A program made the position numbers and the translations under genes. From Paraburkholderia adhaesiva (GTDB lineage: Bacteria > Pseudomonadota > Gammaproteobacteria > Burkholderiales > Burkholderiaceae), in NCBI RefSeq assembly GCF_021390575.1, contig NZ_JAJEJQ010000005.1, forward strand, positions 124,001 through 188,000: DNA of 64,000 bases, in the 5' to 3' direction. The notes under the pieces were generated by a model. It did not search any database. It worked only from the letters and a program-made list of their open reading frames with translations, and was not told the origin of the DNA. Shown one piece after another: positions 44,350 to 54,167 of the stretch; position 1 is the first letter of the stretch, and each line of letters begins with the position of its first letter.

Positions 44350-45843
44350 GTGATGGACATCCCCACCCGCATCGTCGTAAGACGATTGATCATCGAAGAA
44401 ACCGGCACCTACAACACGCAGTTCATGCGCCCCTATGACAACACACTCCAGGGACCTGCGCTGAATGCCGTATGCGAAGCATTGCATGGCGAAAGTCGAT
44501 ATACCCCATCGCGGCTTGCCGGTGTCGCCAACCAGATCGTCTCGCCCTCCGCAGATCCGGAAAAACCGATCAACATCGTGAACGGCTGGAGCACCCCACG
44601 CTGCCGCTATCTGATGGAAGTTGAATCGCACAGCATGGGCGGCGCCGTGTCGGTCGCGAACGTGCTCGGCTGGACCAGTCACATGGGCATCATCAACGGG
44701 AGCGGTCGCAATATCGACCCCAACATGGAGTTCTATGTGAACTCCGTGGTCCAGATTCGCGAGTACTTCGAAACCACACCGGTTGGCAACCAGCTCCATA
44801 CCAGCGTCGCGGAGAATTCGCATGTGCTCGTCGATCCGACGTACTTCGACGCGTACGTCAAGGAAAAGACCACGAGCATGCGGCCCGAGGACATGTACGC
44901 GACGATGAGCCTGAACCATCTGAATGGTTTGGGTGAAACGCTCGATACACGCACTACGCTCACGCGCGTGCCGGTGGCCTCGAGCCGGACCAATTCCATT
45001 TCGGCGTTCTACACGGCAAATGTGCTGGACAACTACAAAAAGGCCGCAGACAGCAACAATTTTGGTCTGCAGCCCGAAACCGAGTTGCTGGACTCCGCCC
45101 GTGGATACGCCCAGGAGAGTGTGCTTGCGCTGAATCCGTTCTTCCGCGCGATGCAGGAGTATCGCGACGGCATGCTCACCAACTTCTTCACGTGGAGCGA
45201 TCTGTGCCGGCTCGATCCGGACGTGATCAACAAGGTGGAGGCTCGACGCCTCGCGGCCAGCAACCTGGTGCATCGGGTCAGCAGCGGCATGTCCGCGGAC
45301 TGGAACGCCTCCAACCGGCTCACGCAGATCGCCACGATTCTTGCGCAGTCGGTTCCCGCCCTGATGTCCGTGCTCACGCTGACCAAACTCGCCTTTACCG
45401 CGACCAACCAGGAGGTGTTCGCTTCAAATTCACCCAGCGGTATCGATGGCTTCTCATCCATCACATTCGTTCCGAGCGACGCCCGGAGTTTTTCGAAGCG
45501 TGATCTTTCGCAGCTCGTCGACCAGTTCAGGGTCAATCTGGAACACATGATCCTGAACGATGTATCGATGCACAACCAGATTGCCTTCTACCTGCAGATG
45601 AAGGTCGATCTGCTGGGAGAAACCTGGATCAATATCGGACTCGATGGCAAGCCACCAATTACGTACGTCACGCCAAGTTTCGCAGATGCGTTGATGGTGC
45701 CAGTGGTCACGACCAGGACCCAGCTGAGCCAGCGCCTGTCCGGCGACTTCCACGAAATCTGCACGAGCATCGCGAACTACGATGGCACGCCCGGCAATAC
45801 GCCGCCACCGCCGTCCCAGAAGTCGCGCTTTGGGCTCATCTGA
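44350..45843 (+). CDS. Phage protein, unknown, probably structural
   Basis: About 497 residues; a GTG at 44350 or ATG at 44353 can start it, directly after the previous stop. The second half has helices and a Pro-rich end (TPPPPSQKSRFGLI). Segments such as NVLGWTSHMGIINGSGRNIDPNM suggest a virion protein. The next gene also ends in a Pro-rich tail and RGLI, so the two may share a C-terminal sorting feature (FGLI/RGLI). Confidence 0.45.
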   Translation: MMDIPTRIVVRRLIIEETGTYNTQFMRPYDNTLQGPALNAVCEALHGESRYTPSRLAGVANQIVSPSADPEKPINIVNGWSTPRCRYLMEVESHSMGGAVSVANVLGWTSHMGIINGSGRNIDPNMEFYVNSVVQIREYFETTPVGNQLHTSVAENSHVLVDPTYFDAYVKEKTTSMRPEDMYATMSLNHLNGLGETLDTRTTLTRVPVASSRTNSISAFYTANVLDNYKKAADSNNFGLQPETELLDSARGYAQESVLALNPFFRAMQEYRDGMLTNFFTWSDLCRLDPDVINKVEARRLAASNLVHRVSSGMSADWNASNRLTQIATILAQSVPALMSVLTLTKLAFTATNQEVFASNSPSGIDGFSSITFVPSDARSFSKRDLSQLVDQFRVNLEHMILNDVSMHNQIAFYLQMKVDLLGETWINIGLDGKPPITYVTPSFADALMVPVVTTRTQLSQRLSGDFHEICTSIANYDGTPGNTPPPPSQKSRFGLI

Positions 45844-45891
45844 ATCAGGCACGACCTGAACCTGAAACCCTGACATCCCCGGAGGGGGACC

Positions 45892-47262
45892 ATGCAAATG
45901 GTCCCGATTCAATTCATGACACCAACCCTGCTCGAAGTCTATCGGCAATTGCTGAAGACGGCGAACCTCACCGTCACGCCGGACAACATGATTTCCGGCA
46001 AAATTCTCGCCGAGACAGAGCCCGTTCTCGTCGAGGGAAAGCGCCTTGTGCTGCCCACCGATGAGTTTCAGGCGGCAGACAAGTCGGATATCGTGCTCTT
46101 TCATCCGCTGAGCGAAACAATCACGCGCGGTGGCTCGCCCGTACTCGAGAAGTTCCGGTCGCTCCTGCTCTACCGGTTCAATGAACTCGCGTGCGGTCAC
46201 ATCCGCATGCTGCTGCGCATCGCGGCCGACAAGGACAGCCACAAGCACCTCACTCCGGATCAGTCCGAGTTTCTCTCGCTCGTAACACGTGCCGATTCGA
46301 AAACGCAGAAGCTCGCTGACAAGGTGCTCGACGCCATGGAAGTGGGGCAGACTGCGCGCCAGATCGTGTCGATCTTCCTGAAGAAAACCGGTTCGGTCGG
46401 CGGAAAGCGTCACAAGCGGGTGGGCGTCGTGAGTTTTCCGCTCTATGAGGAGCTCAAGAAGCCAGAGCATTCCATCTGGGGGATTGCGTGCTCCGGTAAG
46501 GACAAGGAAACGCTCACCGCGCTGCTGGAGTTCGTGTTTCCGCAGATCGGTGAAGCGGGAGCCTATAACCGGGGTTCGGACTCGGAGATCGCACCGAATC
46601 TCGATGCGTTGATGCAGGCGTCGCTGGGCATCATCCAGGCGCTCAACGACATCACCGAAACGTTTGAAAGCCAGATCAGCACGCCCGAAGTTCCTGCCAG
46701 CGAACATCTGATCGAGGCGGACTGGCAGGAAGCGTTCCGCAACCTTGGCGCAATGCAGGTCGAAATCTGGCGCACGCCCCCGCAGGCAGGTAACGAAGGC
46801 GTGCCCTGGGACGAGCTGGAGGCGGCAGAGGCCCGCACCCAGGTCTCCCAGCCGGCAAGCGCTGCATCGCCCGGCGTCCACGTCCCGCCGGCACGCGTGC
46901 CACCTGATGAGGCAGTGGCGCGACCCGCATCATTCGCGCAGCGCCCGAATCAGAGTCAGCCCCAGGGTCAGGCCACGGAGGACAGGGAGCTTGTCTATAC
47001 GAACCACGGCCTGGACTTCAGTTCCGTGGTCCGTGCCAATCCGGCGCTCGCCAGCGCGGGCATGCCCGGTCAGGTTCAACCACCGCCACCGCCGCAAACC
47101 TCCAGGTGGGCGCAGAACGCCACCCTTGCGCTGAACCACCAGTCGATGTATCCGGGCACATGGCCGGGGAGTCCGGGCGGAGGTACAGCAGGCAACTGGG
47201 ATTCGCCGGGTGGGCCTGCGCCTTACAGTGGCCGACCCGGCACTCGGCGCGGACTGATCTGA
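45892..47262 (+). CDS. Phage protein with Pro/Gln-rich tail, unknown
   Basis: A 456-residue protein behind CCGGAGGGGGACC. The first 310 residues are helical and folded; the rest is disordered and rich in Pro, Gln, Ala and Gly, ending TRRGLI. A helical domain with a long flexible tail could be a scaffold or inner-virion protein. The final residues resemble those of its neighbour (FGLI). Confidence 0.45.
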   Translation: MQMVPIQFMTPTLLEVYRQLLKTANLTVTPDNMISGKILAETEPVLVEGKRLVLPTDEFQAADKSDIVLFHPLSETITRGGSPVLEKFRSLLLYRFNELACGHIRMLLRIAADKDSHKHLTPDQSEFLSLVTRADSKTQKLADKVLDAMEVGQTARQIVSIFLKKTGSVGGKRHKRVGVVSFPLYEELKKPEHSIWGIACSGKDKETLTALLEFVFPQIGEAGAYNRGSDSEIAPNLDALMQASLGIIQALNDITETFESQISTPEVPASEHLIEADWQEAFRNLGAMQVEIWRTPPQAGNEGVPWDELEAAEARTQVSQPASAASPGVHVPPARVPPDEAVARPASFAQRPNQSQPQGQATEDRELVYTNHGLDFSSVVRANPALASAGMPGQVQPPPPPQTSRWAQNATLALNHQSMYPGTWPGSPGGGTAGNWDSPGGPAPYSGRPGTRRGLI

Positions 47263-47340
47263 GCAGACAACCCAGACGGAGAAGTGCGCGATCGCTTCTC
47301 CACTGTCCCTTCCGCGATTCATGAATAAAAAGGATTACTA

Positions 47341-47595
47341 ATGGCGAAAATACTCAACAAGGATCAGGCCGAGGCCGTCTATTCGGCGATGGTCGCGCTG
47401 AACAACGTCTGGGCGCAGGTGCACGTACGCATCAAGCTGGACAAACACGCTTATCTGCATGTACGCGAACAGCATGAAGGACATGTAGACGTGTTTATCG
47501 GCGATCAAACTGGAAAACACCGTAGCGGCACGTCGGAGCGTCACGACGACCAGGATGCGTTTTCATCTGCCTACGGCCTGAGCACGGGCGCCTGA
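47341..47595 (+). CDS. Small phage protein, unknown
   Basis: An 84-residue protein with many His residues (HVRIKLDKHAYLHVREQHEGHVDVF). AAAAAGGATTACTA precedes the ATG. Beta-rich middle; no motif known. A perfect 16-bp hairpin follows 23 bases after the stop. Confidence 0.45.
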   Translation: MAKILNKDQAEAVYSAMVALNNVWAQVHVRIKLDKHAYLHVREQHEGHVDVFIGDQTGKHRSGTSERHDDQDAFSSAYGLSTGA

Positions 47596-47617
47596 TTGAC
47601 GCGGCAGATGGGCAGAG

Positions 47618-47655
47618 GACGCGTCCGCCCGAAGGTCTCTTCGGGCGGACGCGTC
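47618..47655 (+). terminator. Perfect 16-bp hairpin between convergent genes
   Basis: GACGCGTCCGCCCGAA and TTCGGGCGGACGCGTC enclose GGTCTC. No T-run follows directly; a T8 run occurs about 28 bases later. Like the hairpin after terminase it lacks the classic uridine tail. Confidence 0.65.
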
Positions 47656-47705
47656 AATATCGATTGAACGTTTGACGGATTTTTTTTGCTGACATGAGCC
47701 CTTTT

Positions 47706-48092
47706 TCACGCAGTCATGACGCCACTGGTCATGTAGGCCGAGCGGATCTGCTCGATCACATTCTGCGGTGGTAGAAGCAGGAGCGATGCACTCGCGCCGA
47801 ACTCCGTCGGGTCGGTGTAGTTGTTCATCCGCATGGCTACCCAATGATACTGGGGCGGGATGCCTATATTCTGGAGGAATCCGAACAGATCATTTTCGAA
47901 TGCCCAGTCCGAATCCTGCGCTGCTACCACGATGAGCTGGGTTGACGGATGCGTTCTGAGAAAGCCCATGTGATCTTCAAGAACCCGACGAAACGCATCC
48001 GTGAAATAGACGGGAGGCCCCGGATTGAACATCAGGCTTCCCACCGGGGCAACGCGTGAGATCGAGGCGGCGGAGGTGTTCGACGCAGCCAT
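47706..48092 (-). CDS. Small phage protein, unknown
   Basis: A 128-residue protein (MAASNTSAASISRVAPVGSL), alpha/beta in pattern: TQLIVVAAQDSDWAFENDLFGFLQNI, then HWVAMRMNNYTD. It is divergent from the RNA polymerase genes and shares with them a spacer bearing the candidate phage promoter. Function unknown. Confidence 0.5.
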   Translation of the reverse strand: MAASNTSAASISRVAPVGSLMFNPGPPVYFTDAFRRVLEDHMGFLRTHPSTQLIVVAAQDSDWAFENDLFGFLQNIGIPPQYHWVAMRMNNYTDPTEFGASASLLLLPPQNVIEQIRSAYMTSGVMTA

Positions 48093-48123
48093 GATGCAGT
48101 TCCTTACGAAAAACGGTTGAGAC

Positions 48124-48134
48124 CTATATCACCC
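48124..48134 (+). promoter_or_regulatory. Candidate phage promoter motif CTATATCACCC
   Basis: A match to the shared ATATCACC word, 77 bases before the beta-subunit gene at 48211, inside a divergent spacer. Confidence 0.55.
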
Positions 48135-48210
48135 ATCTGGAAGGTGCCTGGGCGACAGGCCTGGCCGCCTTCCGCTGCTGGTCGGTGAAAGCGTTTTTTG
48201 AGAGGTATCC

Positions 48211-50493
48211 ATGAACGATCTGAGTGAGCCGCTTCCCATATCGGAACCGGGAGTACGCGCGCTACGTGAAGAACCCAATGAGCTCCACATGGAGCTGCTC
48301 AATGTCCTGAGTCTCAATCCGTGGGACGGCAATGACAGCGCGGTGCGCAAGCAGATGTTTGCTTCACACCTGGGCCAGATGCTGACTTTCCGAGGTGCTA
48401 CCGAGCGCTACTGCCAGACTGGAGCGGAGCGGGAGTTCGCGAAGTACACCTTCTCGACCCGGGTGCCGGTCGACTGCCAGGTGATCCGGGTCATTGACCG
48501 CTACCGGGTAACGCTTGGGGCAGATTCCGTGATTCAAAAGCGTGAGGACAATCCCCACACGCTCATCATTTACGAGGACGTCAATACCAACGAGATTGGT
48601 TGTCTTGATATCCAGACTCACACGTCTTATCACACACATTTCGGGTTCCGCAATGTTGTCAAGCCAGCGCTTTCCCGTCTCAATCCCGGCGACTGGTTGA
48701 GCGCGGGCACGATTCTGACTGATTCACCCTCGGTCACGGAGACCGGTGGCTACAAATATGGTCGGGAATGCAACGTCGCCTTCATGACCCACCCAGCGAC
48801 ATCCGAGGACGGAATTCTCGTTTCATCGGATCTCGTCAAGGAATTCGTCTTTAATAAATTTGAGACCCGGGTGGTGGAATTTGGTCACCGGTACTTTCCC
48901 CTGAACCTCTATGGTGATGCCGACCACTTCAAGGCGTTCCCGGATATCGGCGACTACGTACGCCCTGACGGGCTGCTCATGGCGCTGCGCTCCTATGACC
49001 GTGATCCCCTGAGCTACGATCGCGAACTCGCGATCGTTGAGCAGGGCATCCATGACCTCATGGAGCCCGACCATGTGTTCGACCGACTCACCTACGCAGG
49101 CACAGGCCGCGGCCGGGTCATCGACATTCGCGTGCATCACGACCGGCAGGCAAGCGTCTTCCCGACACCGCGTGGAATGGAAGAGCAGGCCGCGCGCTAT
49201 GACGCGGCATTGCACGACTTCTACGAAGAGATCGTAAAGGAATACCGGCGCCTCGAGCGCGAGCGCGGCAGGGAATACCTGCGTCTTACACCCGAATTCC
49301 ATCGACTGGTTGTGGAGGCGCTTGCGGCCACAACGCAGACGAAGGAGCGCGTATTCAAGCTCTATCGCAATGCGCCGGTTGACGACTGGCGTATCGAGTT
49401 TGTGATCGAGTATGAGGTCACGCCGACCACCGGATTCAAGGTGACCGATACCCACGGCGGCAAGGGCGTCATCTGCAAGGTCGTACCACCTGAAATGATG
49501 CCTGTCGACGCAGATGGCAATCGCGCCAGCATGGTCGTCGCACCGAACTCCATTGTCTCGCGCGAGAACCCCGGCCGGGCCGCTGAACTCTACATCAACG
49601 CGTATTCACGTGACGTCGTCAAGCAGATCTGCACGTGGCTCGGTGTTCAGCCTGGCGAACCCAACACACTGGCGAAGATCCGCACCGTCGAATCGGACGA
49701 CCCCGCGCTCTTTCAGCAGTGCGTAGATTACCTGATCGGCTACTGCGAAATCGTCGTTCCGAAAATGGCTCAGTGGTTCAGACCAGACCCTGGCGTTCCT
49801 GAAGAGATGCAGTATCAGCGTCCTTTCGCCGAACATCTGGCAAATGTCGTTGCTGCAGGCATGCTCTATCTTCACTACCCGCCTGACAATCCGCGCTCGG
49901 CGGCAGATATCGTCCGGTTGCTGGAGCGAAGCCAGTACAGATCGACCTACGGGCCTGTCACCTACACAGGCAATTCCGGGCGCCGGGTCACAACAAAATT
50001 GCCCGTTCGCGTGGGCAGCATGTACATCATCCTGCTCGAGAAGATCGCCGACGACGGGACTGTCGTGTCATCGGGCAAGACCCAGCACTTTGGCGTCCTG
50101 TCGCCGGTCACCAACGTCGACAAATACGCCCTGCCCTACCGCCCGCAGTCAATCCGCGCATTCGGTGAAGCGGAGATGCGGCTCATTGCGGCCTATTGCG
50201 GACCTCGTGCTGTCGCTGAAATCGTCGACCGCAACAATAGCCGCGAAACCCACCAGGCCATCCTGGATTCGATCCTTTGCGCAGAGAACCCTTCCGACAT
50301 TGACTGCGCGGTGGATCGCTCGGTGATTGCCTACGGCAACAACCGCCCGCGACAACTCGTCAATCACCTGCTTGCCTGCATGGGGATGGAGTTTGTCTAC
50401 ACGCCCCACGTACCGGACTGGCCTGGCCGCGCTCCGGTGCCGCCACATGATGGATCCGGCGAGTGTAACGTCGTCAGCGAGGAAACATCATGA
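48211..50493 (+). CDS. RNA polymerase beta subunit, C-terminal piece
   Basis: A 760-residue protein behind GAGAGGTATCC. Conserved beta blocks appear in order: PWDGNDSAVRKQMFASHLGQ (about 37-56, the DxNRALMGSNMQRQ region of E. coli), YGRECNVAFMTHPATSEDGIL (about 183-203), and VTDTHGGKGVICKVVPPEMM with PNSIVSRENPGRAAEL (about 410-458), matching the GRHGNKG and NPxGVPSRMNxGQ region. The N-terminal half of beta is missing and should be encoded elsewhere. Its stop overlaps the start of the beta' C-terminal piece (ATGA), so both are made together. Confidence 0.92.
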   Translation: MNDLSEPLPISEPGVRALREEPNELHMELLNVLSLNPWDGNDSAVRKQMFASHLGQMLTFRGATERYCQTGAEREFAKYTFSTRVPVDCQVIRVIDRYRVTLGADSVIQKREDNPHTLIIYEDVNTNEIGCLDIQTHTSYHTHFGFRNVVKPALSRLNPGDWLSAGTILTDSPSVTETGGYKYGRECNVAFMTHPATSEDGILVSSDLVKEFVFNKFETRVVEFGHRYFPLNLYGDADHFKAFPDIGDYVRPDGLLMALRSYDRDPLSYDRELAIVEQGIHDLMEPDHVFDRLTYAGTGRGRVIDIRVHHDRQASVFPTPRGMEEQAARYDAALHDFYEEIVKEYRRLERERGREYLRLTPEFHRLVVEALAATTQTKERVFKLYRNAPVDDWRIEFVIEYEVTPTTGFKVTDTHGGKGVICKVVPPEMMPVDADGNRASMVVAPNSIVSRENPGRAAELYINAYSRDVVKQICTWLGVQPGEPNTLAKIRTVESDDPALFQQCVDYLIGYCEIVVPKMAQWFRPDPGVPEEMQYQRPFAEHLANVVAAGMLYLHYPPDNPRSAADIVRLLERSQYRSTYGPVTYTGNSGRRVTTKLPVRVGSMYIILLEKIADDGTVVSSGKTQHFGVLSPVTNVDKYALPYRPQSIRAFGEAEMRLIAAYCGPRAVAEIVDRNNSRETHQAILDSILCAENPSDIDCAVDRSVIAYGNNRPRQLVNHLLACMGMEFVYTPHVPDWPGRAPVPPHDGSGECNVVSEETS

Positions 50494-52490
50494 GGCGCAT
50501 TTCCGCCAGAACGCTGCTGGGTTACAGCACAGAAGCCCTCTGGGGCATGCTTCATGGGCCTTTCCGCCTGGTGTTCGATGATGGTGAACTGGAAGTCGAT
50601 CACCGCTCGACGCTGTACAGCAGTTACGGATGGGACCTGCTCAGGGAGTATCCCGCGACCCCGGTGCTCATGAGACACCACGTTACGCATGTCCTGAATG
50701 GCCGGCGTCTCGACACCGGCACGCATCTGAAGCTGCTCGCCAACGTAGCCTGGGACGTACTCGACGCCTACGAGTCCGAGCCCGTTGTCACGATCGACCG
50801 GATCGGGCGTCGCACCTATGAGATCGTCAACGCGATGTACAACGATCTGTCGTTGCGGCTCGAAGAATATGTCGTCTCATTCGACATCTCCGACTTCGTT
50901 CATGTGGTCGATCATCCGGGCGTCGTCGAAGCGAAGAAGCCGGTCTATGCAGTGCCGCTCGACAAGGTCACCGACCGGCTGCTTGAGCAGTCCTATTCGG
51001 AGGTGGGGAAGATCATACGCGAAGATCCCGCACTCGATCGCAACCCGATCGTCATCGCTGCGCGCTCAGGGACCGTGCGGTTTGAACAGCTGCTCGAGTG
51101 CGTCGCATTTCGCGGGAAGATCACCGACATCGATTCGAACCAGTTCGAGCTCCCGGTGCTGCCTAACTACACCGAGGGCATCCGCAGTTTCCGGGATTCA
51201 CTCGTTGAGTCGAGGTCCGCAGCCAAGTCGCTATTCTTCGCGGCTGCGCCGTTGCAGGACACCGAGTATTTTTCCAGGCGCCTGCAGCTGATGTCCATGA
51301 ACATCCAGCGGCTGCACCGTGGCGATTGCGGCACGAGCGAGTACTCACACTGGATGGTCCGCAAGGATGATCTTCCTCAGCTCGCCGGTATGAACTACCT
51401 GGAGGAGCCGTCCGGCAAACTCAGGTTCATCCGCAAACACGATATGCATCTTGTCGGCAAGACGATCCGGTTGCGCACGGTTCTGCATTGCGCGCACCCG
51501 GATCCAGCTGGCGTGTGTTCCACCTGTTTCGGAGAACTATCTAAATCAGTGCCGGAAGGCACAAACATCGGTCACCTGTGCTGCATGCTGCTCACGGAAA
51601 AGTCGTCGCAGTCGGTGCTCGCAGTCAAGCACCTCGACAGAACCGCATCAATCGAGCCAGCCGTACTACGCGAAGCTGACCGCCAGTTCCTGCGACTGGG
51701 TTCCGATGAAAACTCGTACCTGCTGGCTGCGCGGATAAATACCCGGCTGAAGAGCCAGCCAGTCAAGCTCATCATTCCAGGAGACACCATACCCAATATC
51801 AACGACATCTTCGAAATCGGCAACGTCGAGAATCTGAACATCGCGCGGTTCTCGCAAGTCGAGCGTATCAGCATCGTGCTCGGAGAGATCGGCATCGCCA
51901 CAGGTCCGGATATTCCGACCCGTGCCGGCCAGCGCGTTGCATCGATCACGCACGAGCTTATGCAGCATATCAGGAAGGTCGGCCTGACAAGCGACGACAA
52001 GGGCAACCATGTCATCGACATGCAGGGCTGGAACGGATCGTGGCCGATCCTCGCTCTGCCGCTGAAGCATTTCAGTATGGCAGACCACTCCAAGGACATC
52101 GCGAAGCTGCTCGAGTCGAGCGTCGGCATGATGCAGAAACGCGACAAGAAGACGAAACCCGATGACGCACTCGTCGAGCTCTTCGATCTCGTCAACAGCA
52201 AGCTCGATGTGAACCTGACCATCCTCGCGATGGTGCTCAGGCAGGCCATGATCGTTTCGGCCGAGACGCTCGACTACAGCCTGCCAAAGCCGTGGACCAG
52301 TGCAGGGCTCGGCGTCATGTCGCTGTCGATGAAGTATCGCTCACTGGCGGCCGCGATGGCGTTCGAACATCACCGGGAAGTGCTGACCGATCCCGTGAGT
52401 TTCGTCCATACGCGGCGGATGGATCACCCATTCGACGTGTTCCTTTCCCCTCGCGAAATTCTTCAGCCCGAGCTGCAGCTCGCGGGCTGA
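50490..52490 (+). CDS. RNA polymerase beta' subunit, C-terminal piece
   Basis: A 666-residue protein. The diagnostic block is CAHPDPAGVCSTCFGELSK (about 332-350) followed by IGHLCCMLLTEKSSQSVLAVKHLDR (about 360-385), corresponding to the GVCxxCYG..[25 protein letters not shown] region before the bridge and trigger elements; the GEPGTQLT stretch is diverged (SSQSVLAVKHLD). The N-terminal beta' piece with NADFDGD lies at 35099. The gene is translationally coupled to the beta piece. Its end overlaps a GC-rich inverted repeat. Confidence 0.88.
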   Translation: MRRISARTLLGYSTEALWGMLHGPFRLVFDDGELEVDHRSTLYSSYGWDLLREYPATPVLMRHHVTHVLNGRRLDTGTHLKLLANVAWDVLDAYESEPVVTIDRIGRRTYEIVNAMYNDLSLRLEEYVVSFDISDFVHVVDHPGVVEAKKPVYAVPLDKVTDRLLEQSYSEVGKIIREDPALDRNPIVIAARSGTVRFEQLLECVAFRGKITDIDSNQFELPVLPNYTEGIRSFRDSLVESRSAAKSLFFAAAPLQDTEYFSRRLQLMSMNIQRLHRGDCGTSEYSHWMVRKDDLPQLAGMNYLEEPSGKLRFIRKHDMHLVGKTIRLRTVLHCAHPDPAGVCSTCFGELSKSVPEGTNIGHLCCMLLTEKSSQSVLAVKHLDRTASIEPAVLREADRQFLRLGSDENSYLLAARINTRLKSQPVKLIIPGDTIPNINDIFEIGNVENLNIARFSQVERISIVLGEIGIATGPDIPTRAGQRVASITHELMQHIRKVGLTSDDKGNHVIDMQGWNGSWPILALPLKHFSMADHSKDIAKLLESSVGMMQKRDKKTKPDDALVELFDLVNSKLDVNLTILAMVLRQAMIVSAETLDYSLPKPWTSAGLGVMSLSMKYRSLAAAMAFEHHREVLTDPVSFVHTRRMDHPFDVFLSPREILQPELQLAG

Positions 52491-52533
52491 AGAAGTCCGC
52501 TTTTCCCGGGTGTCGGCGCAGAGACCGACACCC
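52461..52533 (+). terminator. Double hairpin after RNA polymerase genes
   Basis: CTTCAGCCCG/CGGGCTGAAG (52461-52492) spans the stop codon and is followed by TCCGCTTTT; a second stem GGGTGTCGG/CCGACACCC (52508-52533) lies 15 bases on. Neither has a long T-run. Together they separate the polymerase pair from the helicase gene. Confidence 0.5.
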
Positions 52534-52562
52534 GCATCTTCATACTGATTTTTGGCCCAGTC

Positions 52563-54092
52563 ATGGCGGAACTACGTCTATCCATACGTTCGCATCATTT
52601 CGTGGTGGACCACATGTCTCCCCAGGGGCGGGAGGTGGTCGAAAAATTCACGAGGCAGTTTATCCATTATGGTCGCCGGCGTCGTGGGCGCCGGTATGTC
52701 GCGGGACAGATCAACGAATATTTCGCGTGGCGCAGGGACCACCGGGAGTGCCGGTTTCACATCAATGTACTTGAGCGATTTGAGACGCATCTCACGGCAT
52801 GCGGGATCGGGCATGAATCACTGATTGAGCGGGTCGAGGAGCCACTGCCTGTTGCCAGAGAAATCGACCTGCCCATCTTCGACCGATGGACGTTGCGTGA
52901 TTACCAGGAGCCCGCAGTCGACTACATCACCACGGATGGCAACCCGCGCTCCCGGTTCATCGGCTTGCAGACCGGCAAGGGTAAGGGCATTACAGCCCTC
53001 TTCGGAATGAGCCGCCTGCGGCTTCGAACAGTCATCGAAGTGCTGCCGAAGTACATCGAGAAGTGGGTTCTCGAAATCCGGGAGATCTGTAACGTCGAAC
53101 TGGAAGATGTCATGGTGGTACGCGGTGTGCGACACCTGAAGGCACTGCTGGCGATGGCCGGCTCCGGCACGCTGCATAGCCCGATCATCATCATCAGCAG
53201 CAAGACGTTGCAGCGCTGGATCAACGTCTACGAGCGCTATGGTGAGGCCACCCTTGAGATGGGCTACGCCTGTCTGCCCGACCAGCTCATGGGTTGGCTG
53301 GGCGCCGGATTTCGTCTGATCGACGAAGTACACGAACACTTCGCGATGCAGTTTCGTTTTGATCTTTATACGCACTGCCAACGGTCGTTGTCGCTGTCGG
53401 CCACACTGCTGCACAGCGACGGGTTTCTTAACCGGATGTACGAGATCGCGTACCCAAGTCAAACGCGCTACAAGGGCCCAGCCTACGACCGGTATGTCAG
53501 GGTCACTGCCCTCTTCTACCGGTTCCGGCATCCTGAGCGGATTCGTTACCGGGATCCAATCAGCAAGAACTATTCACACCAGCGGTTCGAACTGAGCATC
53601 CTCAAGGATCCCGAATTGCTTGCGCGCTACCTCGAACTGATCGATGGCGTAGTCAGGACGAGGTATCTGCACGGTCATGAACAGGGGGAACGGCTCGCCA
53701 TCTTCTTTACCACGGTAGGCATGTGTACGAAGGCCACCGGGTTCTTCCGCGAGCGCTACCCCAATCTCGATGTGCGGCGTTACATCGAGGAGGACCCTTT
53801 CGAGAATGCGATCAAGCCAGACATCCGCAATACCACCCTCCTCTCTGGAGGCACGGCGATCGACATCCCACACCTAACCACAGTCATCCTGACCATCGCG
53901 ATCAGCAGCCTGCCGGCCAATCTTCAGGTCCTCGGACGGTTGCGCCGGCTCGCAAGCGGGAAGACCCCGGAGTTCATCTACCTGAACTGCATGGACATTC
54001 TGCAGCACCGTGCCTATCACGAGCGAAAGGTTGAACTGTTCCGATACCGGGCGTTGCATCACGACACTGAGTACATCCACTCGCCCATCTGA
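52563..54092 (+). CDS. SF2 DNA/RNA helicase
   Basis: A 509-residue protein with helicase motifs in order: Q/I region LRDYQEPAV (about 119), Walker A LQTGKGKGITAL (about 135-146), DEVH box LIDEVHEHF (about 250-258), SLSATLL (about 277-283) and the arginine-finger motif QVLGRLRRLA (about 453-462). The layout resembles phage UvsW-like helicases that remodel replication or recombination intermediates. It follows the polymerase genes and could also act in transcription. The N-terminal 100 residues are basic and may bind nucleic acid. Confidence 0.88.
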   Translation: MAELRLSIRSHHFVVDHMSPQGREVVEKFTRQFIHYGRRRRGRRYVAGQINEYFAWRRDHRECRFHINVLERFETHLTACGIGHESLIERVEEPLPVAREIDLPIFDRWTLRDYQEPAVDYITTDGNPRSRFIGLQTGKGKGITALFGMSRLRLRTVIEVLPKYIEKWVLEIREICNVELEDVMVVRGVRHLKALLAMAGSGTLHSPIIIISSKTLQRWINVYERYGEATLEMGYACLPDQLMGWLGAGFRLIDEVHEHFAMQFRFDLYTHCQRSLSLSATLLHSDGFLNRMYEIAYPSQTRYKGPAYDRYVRVTALFYRFRHPERIRYRDPISKNYSHQRFELSILKDPELLARYLELIDGVVRTRYLHGHEQGERLAIFFTTVGMCTKATGFFRERYPNLDVRRYIEEDPFENAIKPDIRNTTLLSGGTAIDIPHLTTVILTIAISSLPANLQVLGRLRRLASGKTPEFIYLNCMDILQHRAYHERKVELFRYRALHHDTEYIHSPI

Positions 54093-54149
54093 GTCCGACG
54101 CGGCTACGCGCGCCGGACTCAGACGATTAATTTCGTAGTCCGAAATTAA
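54089..54149 (+). terminator. Two hairpins after the helicase gene
   Basis: CTGAGTCCG/CGGACTCAG (54089-54122) includes the stop codon and has an inner CGCG/CGCG stem. It is followed by TTAATTTCG/CGAAATTAA (54127-54149), an AT-rich perfect hairpin 21 bases before the promoter motif at 54168. Confidence 0.5.
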
Positions 54150-54167
54150 ATGAAAACAAACTCGGAC

